From: Haliclona indistincta
Taxonomy: Eukaryota; Porifera; Demospongiae; Haplosclerida; Chalinidae
DNA: 64,000 bases
Direction of reading: 5' to 3'
NCBI GenBank assembly: GCA_964017065.1
Contig: OZ024788.1
Coordinates: forward strand, 12,728,845-12,792,844
Positions 47,101-57,019 of the stretch are shown piece after piece. Numbering within the stretch: position 1 is the stretch's first letter; the number at the start of each line of letters is the position of its first letter. Below the pieces are notes generated by a model that was not told the DNA's origin, made no database searches, and saw nothing but the letters and a program-made list of their open reading frames with translations. A program made the position numbers and the translations under genes.

Positions 47101-48885
47101 GAGTAAATAATTATATTGAGTGTGGGCGTGCCGAAAAACCACTGGGGTTTAATGTACTAGTTAAACCATGGTTCCGAGGGCATTGTAGATTTTACACGAG
47201 TGCAGTATTTCAATTATTACCTATGACCTCTAATTTAACATTGCCCGAGTGTTTTCCATAACTCCTGAAGGAACAAAAGTTATCTGGTTTGTATCCCTTT
47301 TCACGGACAAGCAAAAACAACTAGAAGTACATGTAGAAGGCTCAATACAAGCTTCTTGAACTGCTCCAATTATCTGAAAAAAAGAAACAAGAAAATTTAT
47401 AATAAAATCAGGGATGGTAGATTAGCAATGAATATATATATATCTGCTAATGAACCATGATTTAAACCAACAAGGAGGGTTGGTGTTACACACTAACTGG
47501 CATGGAATGGTAACACAACATGATTGACTGACAAAAAGACTATGCATCCTTACATCAGTGGTTATATAACATTTTATTCGAACTTCAGTCCACAGTCTGC
47601 AAGCCAGTACAGCAGTCACTGATGCAGGATTCATGATGTATTAGCCAGTCAGTCAATCATGTTACCATGCATGCTATCTCCTAGTTTGTTTAAGGCGGCG
47701 GGTACGCCTATTTTAATGATCTTCAAAGGATCGTGTCTTTCTATTCGTAAAACTTTGCAGTTTTTAGAGTTTATATAATAAATCCTGTACTTGTAGATTA
47801 CAGTTTGTAAAAAATTTTATTACTCATTAATGATTATTGACCTAGTTATTAATGGTTAATTACAACTTTATTTTTTACGTCTCATTTTGTCTGGGACTAT
47901 TTCAAGCGAACGAAACTTCGCCAGTGTTATTGGCTAGCTAAAGTCTAGGATCTTAAGTAAGCGTTTTGAGCTAGACACCAGCATCGCTGAGTAATGGAAA
48001 TCTTACGATCATAAAAGCCACAAAACAGCTCGGCGATCCAAAACGGTATTGAATTTTGCAAAACGGATACTTACGATCTTAGATAATGTTGAGATGAACA
48101 TGCGGCGTGATTGTAAAGTCAAACAGCAGCTTTCTCAGAATATGAGACATAAAAAATAAAGTTGTACGCGAACATTTGGCGCGCTCAAGTTCAATAATTA
48201 CGTCATAGAATGTGTGCTTGTAATAGAACTACATGTAGTCGGAACTAGTGTTCTCTCTCCGGTTCTTTCTCGGGCTCTCTCTGACGGACTAACCACTGAT
48301 GTGCTGAAAGCTCGGAATTATCGTCAGCTTGCTGCATGGAAGTAGCGAGCGACTGGAACATGCAGAGCTTCGCGCCTAGTATTCATATAACGCGTGGTTT
48401 ACGCGGGCGAACAGCTTGTGCATAGTTGTGGTAACAACGACTATGAATAATCTTACGCGTTAATGACCGTACCCGCCACCTTAAATTGTATGCCAAAGGC
48501 TTATTTCCTCATTGCTACTCCATCATCTGTAATTTCATTAGATTTATTGTTTGTAAGCCATTTTACCAAATGGCTCTTGAATGTGTGTAAATCATGTAAA
48601 ACTATTTCTATTAGATTCTTGCCGTTCAGTGTTGGAAGGGATACAAGAGTAAGAGTATTTATCCGTCATGATCCCACATGTCATGCTCATCAATGCAATG
48701 CTTCCTGTTGTTCAAAGTGTTCAAAGGTTAGCTTTCCACTTTAGATAAAAACAATAGTTGGGATAAATTTATTATTGCAGTGTCCAAAACTGTATGTTGG
48801 TCTTCAAGCAACTGAAGACAGTGAAGAAGCTAGTGGAGCTAATGCTATTCATGAAGCTATACAGGCTTACAATAAAAAATTGAAG
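35144..48885 (+). CDS. Dynamin-like GTPase, 5' exons only, with a transposon-filled first intron
   Basis: Proposed exons: 35144-35171, 45981-46033, 46476-46678, 48615-48726, 48781-48885, all with GT/AG borders and compatible phases (1, 0, 2, 0, 0). Exon 1 (MAVAIVEQE) is the least certain, linked only by phase and by a good donor (AAG|GTAAGC). Exon 3 holds a helical segment and the P-loop GRGSSGKST (about residues 78-86); exon 4 has FLPFSVGRDTRVRVFI, which fits the switch I region of dynamin-superfamily N-domains; a Cys-rich insert follows (residues near HQCNASCCSKCSK). The G3 and G4 motifs should follow after 48885 but are not found, so the gene is truncated or continues beyond the window. 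Function inferred: GTP hydrolysis, possibly membrane or immune related. Confidence 0.6.
36160..36200. repeat. (TG)n microsatellite
   Basis: About 15 TG dinucleotides with one T interruption. Confidence 0.9.
36448..36743. mobile_element. hAT-like MITE, 296 bp, perfect 8-bp target duplication
   Basis: Ends CAGTGGCAGATCCAGG and CCTGGATCCGCCACTG, flanked by CTTCTTGC at 36440-36447 and 36744-36751. No coding sequence. Confidence 0.9.
36760..37370. repeat. Tandem ~130-bp repeat, second copy split by an insertion
   Basis: Two copies containing ATCATCAATATTTATCTGG and GCTGGAGTAGTCGTGTTTAG. The second is interrupted at TGGACT by the element at 36955-37285. Confidence 0.85.
36955..37285. mobile_element. 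MULE-like TIR element, 331 bp, ~10-bp target duplication
   Basis: Ends TAGCCTCGTACCCAGGCCTG and its complement. The flanks TGGACTGGCT (36945-36954) and TGGACTAGCT (37286-37295) differ at one base. Same end sequence family as the element at 7806-8982. Confidence 0.85.
37558..37588 (-). repeat. (AAT)n microsatellite, likely LINE 3' tail
   Basis: ATT repeats on the plus strand at the downstream side of the LINE fragment; simple-repeat tails are common in non-LTR elements. Confidence 0.6.
37959..39150 (-). pseudogene. LINE (non-LTR retrotransposon) reverse transcriptase, 5'-truncated
   Basis: Minus strand. The segment FLDASKAFDLV near 39040, VRQGGVLSPVLFSIYLDEL, and the catalytic AYADDIVLLAPSAS identify a CR1/L2-like non-LTR reverse transcriptase. 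The frame shifts near 39010, is open 39094-38393, shifts again near 38390-38290 and ends at 37959 after the WRLPPRTHTG-type C-terminal motif. The endonuclease and the first reverse-transcriptase blocks are absent, as expected from 5' truncation on insertion. Confidence 0.88.
39279..39793. other. Intergenic with one MITE end
   Basis: Includes ACCCGCCATCTTAA near 39571-39584, a single end of the TTAA-flanked MITE family, and a GC-rich block (39290-39370) rich in GCGGC and GCGTCGCG. Confidence 0.45.
39794..41241. mobile_element. 1.45-kb nearly perfect palindrome
   Basis: CATAGAGTAATTGATCAAAC at 39794 is mirrored by its complement ending at 41241, and pairing continues inward through GCCGCAGCTGGCGCTGCTAA to GAGGAGGTACATAATAATGA. 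Only the central ~340 bases (40345-40685), which carry direct repeats of GAGTACGTGTAACACC, are unpaired. No coding region or target duplication seen. Confidence 0.88.
41300..41747. mobile_element. TIR element with 9-bp target duplication and an internal tRNA-like sequence
   Basis: About 83-base terminal repeats beginning GAATCCC..TTAAGGGCAG, flanked by AAAGAAAAC at 41291-41299 and 41748-41756. The 9-bp duplication points to a MULE-like element. The interior holds a tRNA-like block and short repeats of GACGATCCTTAGTTAGG. Confidence 0.88.
41397..41468 (+). other. tRNA-like sequence with A and B boxes
   Basis: TAGCACAGCGG (41404-41414) fits the A box and GGTTCAATTC (41448-41457) the B box of RNA polymerase III promoters; CTTGTAA would be a UGU (Thr-like) anticodon loop. 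The acceptor and T stems do not pair properly, so it is a tRNA relic or SINE head and not a gene. Confidence 0.45.
42145..42828. mobile_element. TIR element, 684 bp
   Basis: Ends TACCGCGTTTACACTGC and its complement, with internal copies of GCGTTTACAC and of GCCGTGCCAG. Frames inside on both strands overlap and look like palindrome artefacts. No target duplication detected. Confidence 0.75.
43183..44577. mobile_element. 1.4-kb palindromic element flanked by TA
   Basis: CAGTGCTTCC at 43183 and GGAAGCACTG ending at 44577, each next to TA. Almost the whole length folds back on itself, with the turn near 43875-43890. The mirrored frames at 43539-43745 and 44015-44257 encode the same peptide, a by-product of the palindrome. 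The CAGTGnTTCC ends and TA flanks match the nested element at 7808-8415. Confidence 0.87.
44580..45177. other. Spacer inside the proposed GTPase intron
   Basis: No gene or repeat structure recognised. Confidence 0.4.
45178..45320. repeat. 143-bp palindrome
   Basis: GGTTAGAGACC at the left, its complement at the right, with inner arms GATCTACGCGGTATAGAA and complement; the loop contains GAGCGCGTAGCGCGAG. Confidence 0.85.
45324..45797. mobile_element. Short-TIR element, 474 bp
   Basis: TTAGAGTATAGC at 45324 and its exact complement ending at 45797. Contains three ~23-bp tandem units of CTATCTGTTCGCGGA at 45669-45735. No coding domain. Confidence 0.6.
47464..47689. repeat. Degenerate palindromic MITE related to 59132-59523
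   Basis: Both share AACCAACAAGGA, ATGGTAACAC and ACATCAGTGG in the same order, and both fold back on themselves. Confidence 0.65.
47694..48480. mobile_element. MITE flanked by TTAA, second copy
   Basis: GGCGGCGGGTACG and CGTACCCGCCACC ends, TTAA at 47690-47693 and 48481-48484. Same family as 9801-10421. Lies in the GTPase intron before exon 4. Confidence 0.82.
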
Positions 48886-49049
48886 GTAAAATTTTGTGTA
48901 CATGTATGCATTTTTACAGTACCGACTAAATTTTATTTTCTCATAGTTTATAGTTACAGAAGTCTTATGAAAGATGTATATGTATGTGACAAATAGTCTC
49001 ACAGTTTTTCACGTACCAGTAGCAATAGCTAATGCAAAGCACTCGTGAA

Positions 49050-49440
49050 AATGTATTAGTAGTGCCTCCCTATGTGGGGATGGCCGGAAATAGAAGATGA
49101 CGCGTAAATGTAAATGTACTAGCATTCAAACGCTGGTATTTCGCCAGTTGGCGAACTTTACATGGCTAAAGAAACTTATATCTGAACTCTGGCGTGCCCC
49201 AACTGTACAGCAACACAGAAATTGCTCTAATGTATCGCTAAAGTGACATGGTGAAATTGAGTTTCGTCATCTTCGTTTTCTTCTTTCCTCCCTCCCTCCC
49301 TCCCTCCCTCCCTCCCTCCCTCCCTCCCTCCCTCCCTCCCTTCTTTCTTCAACATGTCTACGGTCTTAACATGAATACTGTGCTCGTCTAAACACTCTTT
49401 TGCACAAATTCTTCTGGCTTGTGCCAGTAAAGCAGCCATT
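49050..49440 (+). repeat. Dispersed repeat with (TCCC)n core
   Basis: GTAGTGCCTCCCTATG, GTTTCGTCATCTTCGTTTTC and a (CCCT)n block at 49285-49340. A related copy, inverted and with a GAAA block, is at about 62000-62335. Confidence 0.75.
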
Positions 49441-49493
49441 GATGCATTCTACATCAGCAATGTGCACTGAAGCTGCAGTAGAAGTGACCAGCA

Positions 49494-49865
49494 GATCCAT
49501 GGAACATTCAGGCAAGCAGCAGATCATAGCAACAGTGCTATGGAAGCACAGGCTATAGTGGCAGCTATCCAGCAGCAGCAGATCATAGCAACAGTGCTAT
49601 GGAAGCACAGGCTATAGAGGCAGTTATCCAGCAGCAGCAGATCATAGCAACAGTGCCATGGAACCACAGGCTAGTGACAGCTATCCAGCAGCAACAGATC
49701 ATAGCAACAGTGCTATGGAAGCACAGGCTATAGTGACAGCTATCCAGCAGCAGCAGATCATAGCAACAGTGCCATGGAAGCACAGGCTAGTGACAGCTGT
49801 CAAGCAGCAGCAGATCATATAGCGACAGTGCTATGGAAGTCCAGGCTAGTGGCAGCTATCCAGCA
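49494..49865. repeat. ~60-bp minisatellite
   Basis: About six to seven imperfect units containing CAGCAGCAGATCATAGCAAC and TATGGAAGCACAGGCTA. Confidence 0.88.
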
Positions 49866-50229
49866 ACTGTACAAGCTGTTGTACAAAAGTTGTATTGAAG
49901 CTAAACAGAATAATGCCCAGGTGTAGCTGGGCGTGACTTAACTGCTCTGCTCGCTCTGGCTCACCTGTCGAGCAGCTAAGTGAACTCCAGTCAAACACGC
50001 TTTCGCTCGCTAGTTTCACTGCTACCAATGGAGTCGCGCGAGCTGTACTATCACAGATCAAGCCTTCAAGTTGCACTGTAGCCATCTGTAGACAGTTTTG
50101 TCTATGAAGTAGGCCCGAGCGCTCAGGAGGGCTGATTAGGTTAGCAAATCACGCCATAACTTCAAAGGCTTTAATAGCAAATCTGTCAAATTTGATTTTC
50201 ATAAACTATCGAGATCTACCTGTATTGCA

Positions 50230-50297
50230 AGTTTCAGCGCTTAGTATCAAGCGGTTGCTGAGACACGCATTACGAACACACACACACCGCACACACA

Positions 50298-50373
<76 letters not shown>

Positions 50374-50425
50374 AACGAACAGACTACTGTATGCCTCGTG
50401 GCTCCGTCCACACCTCGGCATAATG
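50230..50425 (-). repeat. Dispersed repeat with (ACGC)n core
   Basis: (ACGC)n and (AC)n at 50280-50372, then ACAGACTACTGTATGCCTCG. The same sequence in the opposite orientation, with a (TCTG)n core, is at 63525-63660. Confidence 0.8.
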
Positions 50426-50737
50426 ATTCAGAAAAAAGGCACTCTCTCAGTCTTTTTTAGCTGGTGGTGTTTGCGTTAGGAAGTGAGGTCTTTGTCAGAT
50501 TTAGGAAGTGATCCTTCTGACAAGGACCTCCATGAGGGACCTCTGCTGTGCTCTGTATGTCATGATTAATTTTGATTACATAGTTTCCTTATCAGTTCCT
50601 TAGCTCTTTCGTATTGGAGGGGAGCCTGTATTCATTGCCATAAGCAACTCATTTTCCTCTTGTTCTTTAACAAAAATTAAAAAAAAATTATGCTGGTAAA
50701 ATGCCTGTCAAGGCTTCAGTACTTCTCTCAGAACGTG

Positions 50738-50878
50738 TGTAATGACCTGTACTTTGAACTATGTGCATGATGTCATATTACGTATCATACATGTGTACTA
50801 TTTATGCTGTTACTCTGGTCTTGTGCTCTGTTGTGAAAAGAATCTATTTTGGTCTCCGAGCTGGAACTCTGTTTTACA
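50738..50878 (+). repeat. 5' LTR of gypsy copy 2
   Basis: Matches 54962-55108 except for a 6-base insertion in the 3' copy and a few substitutions. A candidate primer-binding site TTTGGCGACGAGGACGG follows shortly after, at about 50889-50905. Confidence 0.9.
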
Positions 50879-50924
50879 AATATATGACATTTGGCGACGA
50901 GGACGGAGCTGAACCTACATCGAT

Positions 50925-51843
50925 ATGGCCACGATTCCTGTCGGCAATATTGGAGAGTTCGACCCGGACAAAGAAGAGTGGTCACAGTACGCGACTCGTC
51001 TTCGATATTTCTTTGTGGCGAACAACATCAAGGAAGAAGCTGCTCAAAAAGCCGTCTTCCTTACCGTAGTGGGTCCGGCGACGTTCAAGACTCTGACGTC
51101 CCTGGTTTCGCCCTCCTCGGTAGCGGATGACAAGACTGACTTACCCGCAACTAATGGGAGAACTGGGAAAGTACTACAACCCGAAGCCTTCCGAGATAGT
51201 ACAACGTTTTAAGTTCAATTCAAGGTGCCGCCAGCCAACTGAGTCAGTGGCAACTTTTGTCACCGAGTTAAGAGCCCTAGTGAAGCATTGCAACTACGCG
51301 GCGGATTCTTTGGACTCCTTGCTGAGAGACAGGCTCGTGTGTGGAATTAATGATATGCAAATGCAGTGAAGGTTGCTGTCGGAAGAAAAGCTTACATTTG
51401 AAACTGTGTTCAAGATTACATTAGCTATGGAGACAGCTGCTAGAGATACACAGACATGCTCGGCGCTTCAGCAAGAGCAACCACAAGTTAAAGAGGAGAA
51501 TTTGAAGGTACAGAAGATTATGCCTGCCCCGGTTCGTACCACTAGCCCTTCAAGCGGACCACGTAGCCAATGTTATCGCTGTGGGTATGGAGGACATTCG
51601 TCAGACAATTGCAAGTTCAGGTACACCAAATGCCATCATTGTGGTAAAACAGGACATATTGTTCGTGTGTGCAGATCGAAACGACCACAACAACCACAAC
51701 AACATCCTCCTGTATCAAATCAGTATTTGGAAGAAACCAACCCAGACCTACAAGATAATGGGAATACATCGGCAACGCCAGAATACACGATGTTTTCTTT
51801 GGAAGCAGATCTGTACACCCATCCTTATGTTTTGGAGCTGTAA
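50925..51843 (+). pseudogene. gag: gag of gypsy copy 2
   Basis: Starts MATIPVGNIGEFD at 50925. A frameshift near 51112 and an in-frame TGA at 51367-51369 interrupt it. The nucleocapsid end has two CCHC knuckles: CYRCGYGGHSSDNC and CHHCGKTGHIVRVC (about 51571-51675). These bind the retrotransposon RNA in family members. Confidence 0.85.
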
Positions 51844-52561
51844 CTGGATGAGAAAATAGTCAGAATGGAAGTGGACACTGGTGCTTCGCTTTCTCGACAT
51901 TTAGGAAACTGTGGCCTCAACGAGAGTTGCTGCCATCAAATGTGAAAATGTCAACATAAATATAATTTTAGAGGTATTGGCTGTGTCTGGGACTGCTGAT
52001 GTGTTAGTAACAGGACATGGGACTGAAACAGCAACCTTGCCATTGCTGATCGTAGGGAAAGAAGGACCCAGCTACTGGGAAGAAATTGGCTGAATTCTTT
52101 GAGATTGGACTGGCGACGTCTCATTCGTGTTCATCACTTACAAGATAATCCAGCGTTAACTGAAGTGTTGCAGCGTCATCCGCATGTTTTCGATGAAGGA
52201 CTAGGTACTCTCAAAGGCTTCAAAGCAAAGATCAGAGTGGATCCATCAGCCACACCTCGTTTCTGTAAAGCTCGACCGCTTCCTTAATACGCTATGCGAG
52301 CAATGGTGGAGAAAGAACTAGACTGCCTGGTGCAACAGGAAATTCTGGAGCCAGTACAGTTTGCAGATTGGGCAGCTCCTATTGTTCCAGTGCTAAAGAG
52401 TGACAAGAAATCGCTACGAATTTGTGGAGATTTCAAGATGACTGTGAACTCTGCTTCCAAACTTTGATGCATATCCTATTCCACGGATAGAAGATCTGTT
52501 CGCTCGGTTATCAGGAGGAGTCTGCTTTAGCAAGCTGGATCTCAGCCAAGCATACCTGCAG
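51844..52561 (+). pseudogene. pol: Protease and N-terminal reverse transcriptase remnants, gypsy copy 2
   Basis: MEVDTGASLS near 51866-51895 is the aspartic-protease active-site loop. Reverse-transcriptase blocks follow (ICGDFK near 52420, SKLDLSQAY near 52532), spread over several frames with stops at 52285 and 52465. Confidence 0.75.
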
Positions 52562-53410
52562 TTGGAATTGGAGGAGGATTCAAAACAGTTTGTTGTTATC
52601 AATACTCATAAAGGTTTATTCCGTTACAATAGGTTACCTTTTGGTATATCCTCGGCCCCAGGTATATTTCAGAGAACCATGGAATCGTTACTACATAATA
52701 TTCCCTCGGTGATTGTCTACCTGGATGATATACTCATCGCTGGTCAGTCAGAGGAGGAACACTTGCGGCTTCTGGAGGAGGTCCTCAGTCGACTAGAGAC
52801 GGCTGGACTACGACTTAAGAGAGAGAAATGTCTGTTGATGTCTGAGTCATTGGAGTACTTGGGTCATACAATCGATAGACATGGACTCCATCCAACTAAA
52901 GAAAAGGTAAAAGCCGTTTGTGAAGCAACTAGTCCTAAGAATGCATCCGAGCTTAAGTCATATCTTGGGTTACTGACATACTATTCAAAGTTCCTCCCAA
53001 ATTTAGCCACATTACTTGCTCCTTTATACCAATTATTACAGTCTGGTGTTCAATGGAAATGGTCTGCGGAGCAAGATAAAGCTTTCAAGGCTTCGAAAGA
53101 ACTTCTTGTTTCCTCGCAGGTGCTGGTTCACTTTGATTCTGAACTGCCTCTTGTGGTGGCATGTGATGCGTCACCGTATGGTCTGGGGGCAGTTTTGTCA
53201 CACAAGTATGCTAATGGCAGTGAACGTCCAATTGGGTATGCCTCCAGATCGTTGTCTTCAGCAGAAAGAATTTATTCCCAACTGGAGAGAGAAGGCTTAG
53301 CATGTGTGTTCGGCATTAAGAGATTCCATTCTTATTTATATGGACACTCTTTTTCCTTAATAATTATTGCAGATCACAAGCCACTGGAAGGTCTTTTCAT
53401 GAAGATATAG
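52562..53410 (+). CDS. pol: Reverse transcriptase core and RNase H, gypsy copy 2
   Basis: 282 open codons. LPFGISSAPGIFQ (25-37) and the catalytic YLDD (53-56) are intact; the thumb follows (YLGHTIDRHGL), then RNase H with ACDASPYGLGA and ADHKPLEG. Interrupted at 53408 by a stop, before the RNase H C-terminus. Codes part of a polyprotein, not a host gene. Confidence 0.9.
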   Translation: MELEEDSKQFVVINTHKGLFRYNRLPFGISSAPGIFQRTMESLLHNIPSVIVYLDDILIAGQSEEEHLRLLEEVLSRLETAGLRLKREKCLLMSESLEYLGHTIDRHGLHPTKEKVKAVCEATSPKNASELKSYLGLLTYYSKFLPNLATLLAPLYQLLQSGVQWKWSAEQDKAFKASKELLVSSQVLVHFDSELPLVVACDASPYGLGAVLSHKYANGSERPIGYASRSLSSAERIYSQLEREGLACVFGIKRFHSYLYGHSFSLIIIADHKPLEGLFMKI

Positions 53411-53462
53411 AGCCATTCCAGCACAAGCTTCCAGCCGTATTCAACGCTGGGCAACTTTTGCA

Positions 53463-54950
53463 ATGTACGACTACCATCTCATTCACAAGAAAGGCTCAGA
53501 GCATGCTAATGCAGATGCCTTCAGTCGTCTTCCTCTTCCAGTCACACTCGATAGGACCCCTCAACCACCTGAAGTTGTTTTATTGATGGAGCAAATGAGG
53601 GATTCACCAGTCAATACTGACCATATTCGGACTTGGGGACACGTCGAGACACTACTCTCTCCCAGGTAGTGCAGTTTGTTCGTTATGGTTGGCCTATGCA
53701 TCTTAATGATTCCTCTCTCCAATCTTACTGGCAGAAGCGAACTGAGCTTTCACTGCAAGAGGAATGCTTGTTGTGGGGAAACAGGGTGGCGATTCCTCAG
53801 ATTGGTCAAGAACGCGTTCTGCAAGAGTTGCATGAGGCTCACCCTGGTACTACCCGGATGAAGCAGCTAGCACGCACGCTAGTGTGGTGGCCTGGCATCG
53901 ATCAAGATATTGAGAAAGCTGTGAAAGCCTGCCCAGAATGTCAGTTTCATTTGTCGTCACCTGCAGAAGCCCCACTATTGCCTTGGACATGGCCTAGTCG
54001 CCCTTGGTCAAGAGTTCATATTGATTTTATGGGTCCGTTCCAGGGTCATATGGTGTTGGTGCTAGTAGACGCACATTCCAAATGGATTGAAGCCCATGTC
54101 ATGAGTGCAATAACATCAACTCTGACCATTCAGTGTCTGCGGCGAATATTTGCTACCTTCGGGCTTCCAGAAGTTATTGTCACTGACAATGGACCATCAC
54201 TGGTTAGTGAAGAATTTGAAGCCTGGTTAAAAAGGAATGGTATATGACACAAGACATCTCCGCCTTACCACCCAGCAACAAACGGGTTGGCAGAGCGGGC
54301 AGTGCAGACAGTAAAGAGAGGAGTGAAAAAAAATGAAGTCAGGGACACTCAGTGACAAAATTGCCCGATTTCTGTTTGCCTATCGAAATACACCTCACAG
54401 TACAACTGGTGTCTCTCCTGCTGAGTTATTGATGGGTCGCAAACTGAGGAGTCCATTGGACTTGCTGAAGCCATATCTGCATTTTAGAGTGGAAGGAAGA
54501 CAAGAGAAGCAAAAGCTATACCATGATAAGTCTTCATGTCAACGTTCTTTTGCAATTGGAGACCTGGTATTCGTCAAGAATTTTTCTCGCAGTTCTGCCG
54601 ACCTATGGTTACCAGGACAAGTGATTGTGGCTACAGGCCCAAGAGCCTTCCAAGTCAAGATATTCGATGGACGTATCGTCAGACGTCATGTAGATCACAT
54701 GCGAATTAGAACAGCACCTGTTGCGCAAAAAGAATTAGGGGAACTGCAGGGATTCGATTTCGGATTTCCGAAGGGACCTACTCAAGACATATCGGTAGAT
54801 CAACCAGCCGATTCCCCAGACACTTCACCTCCTCCACCTGTCAGAGCAAGACCTCCTAGAATACTACCCCCTCCTCGAATGCCAAGTACTCGGGTCAGAC
54901 GCCCTCCGGATTACTTCGCACCCCTGGTATCTCACTATCTCACCATTTGA
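53463..54950 (+). pseudogene. pol: RNase H end and integrase, gypsy copy 2
   Basis: NADAFSRLPLP near 53502 ends RNase H. Integrase has the HHCC zinc site (HEAHPG and CPECQFH), then DFMGPF and TDNGPS of the DDE core, a stop at 54245-54247, the third acidic residue in GLAERAVQT (about 54283-54310), and after a poly-A frameshift a C-terminal frame 54333-54950 with a Pro-rich end. Confidence 0.88.
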
Positions 54951-54961
54951 AGGGCAAGGAG

Positions 54962-55108
54962 TGTAATGACCTGTACTTTGAACTATATCTATGTGCATGA
55001 TGTCATAATACGTATCATACATGTGTACTATTTATGCTGTTACTCTGGTCTTGCGCTCTGTTGTGAAAAGAATCTATTTTGGTCTCCGAGCTGGAACTCG
55101 GTTTTACA
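54962..55108 (+). repeat. 3' LTR of gypsy copy 2
   Basis: 147 bases matching 50738-50878, preceded by a purine-rich AGGGCAAGGAG that would serve as polypurine tract. Confidence 0.9.
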
Positions 55109-55510
55109 AATAATTATAATTACAATATATAAATATACAAATATATTTAATATATATAAATATATTAAATATTATGACAACGTGCTTGCTCACCACTTTC
55201 TGATGCACTTTCAAATGATCTCGGTTATTCACGTACTAGAATCTGGAGCACCACTGACTAAGTGATCTGTGCATACACCCTTGATTTCCCTAACCGTTGC
55301 CCTCTTGGTTCACCAACATGGCCGCCAGGATCGAGTGCGAGTTAGTCTTGTGTCCGGGTATGCCTGCCTCCTTGCAAATTGTTTTTACCATGTTTTCAAG
55401 AGTGTTGTGACCAAGCGGCTTGATAGAAAACCAGCAGCCTTTCTTGGGGGTTTTCAGTGCTTGTAGGTAGAAAGAGTCACCAGGACGCTTGGCAGGGCAT
55501 AGCTGCATGT

Positions 55511-56777
55511 ACTGTCACGGAATTTTTGGTCCGCGGAAATTTTGGTCCGGCGGACCAAAATTACCGGTAAAAATAGTCCGCCCGGACTAATTTTTCCTGG
55601 AAAAATCGGTCCGACTCTGAAATATTTGGTCCGGGTGCGGACCAAAATTACCGGTAAAAATTGTCCGCCCGGACCAATTTTTCCAGCGCTATCGTCAACA
55701 ATTGCTGCTGCTAACTTTGGCTGACAGAGGTTGTCGTCGGTAATAGTAGCTACAGAGTAACGCTCATTGACAGCACATTTTATCGTCGCACGCGCACTCG
55801 GTCGCTAGCGTGATTAGACGTCGATTCACCACTGATGGAGCAAGCGATGAAAGGGACCGTCAGGAAATCAAATGGAAGTGACGACTAGGAGGATGAACAT
55901 CTTGTTGAACTCGCCTTTCAGTATGTCATCAATCAGGGATATCCCGAGGGATACAGCGATGGTAGAAAGAGGACAATAAGACGGAAGGCAAATAAGTGTG
56001 AAGTTGTTGGAGGAGAAGTTTTTACAAGCATAAGATCAGTTGAAGTTTCAGCAGTCTGACATGAGGCATCATCTTCGACAGTGTTTGGTCAATCGACTTC
56101 CCCACGACAAGAAAGGAAGACTGAGAGAGGCCGGGGTTGTTATACAGAAAATTTACCGAGTTCCAGTTTATAGTTGCATGTCCAGAATGCCAGATCACTT
56201 CAGCGGGAAAATAATAATAAAGTGCAGCCATCGTAAAGAATGGTATCATCTTTTTTTGTGCGTGTTTGCTTCAACTAAGAAGCGGTGCATCTTACTGTTC
56301 ACTTTGTAGTTAGTTCATTTTAGTTGAATTTATACTGTAGTGGTGAAAAGAGTTTGAATTTCTTTTGCTGACAGACTGTACTATTATTTTATACTAAAAT
56401 GAATTCGTCTTCGGATACTTACGTACAACATAGGCTTGATGCACAGACAGCCTGATAAAACGTGAAAGTCTGAAAGAAGAATTTTATCGGCATAATTTTG
56501 TCTTTCCGATCTACATGTATAATAGTGAACCAAGGGACATCGTAATTGCCTTAAAGCGCTTGCCTCCGATCTAGCTATGGACATTATTGATCGTAGAATT
56601 GTCTGAGAACGCTTACAACGCGGCATTACAGCAGAATGTCTTGATCGCCATGGTCGGACCATTTTGTCCGGAGGAGGACCAATTTTACCGGTAATTTTGG
56701 TCCGCCGGACCAAAATTTCCACGGTAAAATTGGTCCGCCCGGACCGATTTCACCCGGACCAAAAATCCAGGGACAGT
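55511..56777. mobile_element. TIR element 3 with GGTCCG/CGGACC arrays, 3-bp target duplication
   Basis: Ends ACTGTCACGGAATTTTTGG and ACAGT-type complement, flanked by TGT on both sides (55508-55510, 56778-56780). Each end carries several palindromic CGGACC-type sites with ACCGGTAAAA between them, likely transposase binding sites. Removing the element plus one TGT restores the DUF3504 reading frame. The interior has fragments of a captured protein gene (see 55840-56310). Confidence 0.85.
55840..56310 (+). pseudogene. Captured gene fragment with PHD-finger-like part
   Basis: Broken frames inside TIR element 3. One reads QGYPEGYSDGRKRTIRRKA, another IYRVPVYSC..RMPDHFSGK..KCSHRKEWYH, a Cys/His pattern like a PHD finger with some Cys lost. 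Several frameshifts and a stop. Probably a remnant of a larger retroelement or host protein carried by the transposon. Confidence 0.5.
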
Positions 56778-57019
56778 TGTCCTTGAAGATTCTCACAGGA
56801 CAACGGCCTGGGTTAGCGGTGTTATTGTGTTGAATCACCTTCTTCTGCTTGGTTTGCCTGCCCTTCAGGCCTCCTTGATGGTTCTTGGAGACATCTTCGG
56901 TGTACTGAATATAAGGTCGCTGCCCTGGTCTCTCCACTACTTCTAGCTGGCAATCTCTAAAGCGCAACTGTCGGTGCTCACTGCCACTACGGAGAGCGAA
57001 GTTCACACCGTTTAGGAAT

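Larger units (their letters stand above)
50738..55108 (+). mobile_element. Ty3/gypsy LTR retrotransposon, copy 2 (different family, decayed)
   Basis: Short LTRs (141 and 147 bp) starting TGTAATGACC and ending TTTTACA flank gag, a protease remnant, reverse transcriptase, RNase H and integrase. Many stops and shifts (near 51112, 51367, 51841, 52285, 52465, 53408, 54245 and 54330) make it dead. Unrelated in sequence to copy 1, with different LTRs and zinc knuckles. Confidence 0.93.

Noticed and set aside
49494..49865. CRISPR-like regular repeats
   Set aside because: Units are imperfect and contiguous without unique spacers of constant length; this is a minisatellite in an animal genome.
50192..50479. 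Thr/His/Ala/Arg-rich frame
   Set aside because: Direct translation of (ACGC)n microsatellite.
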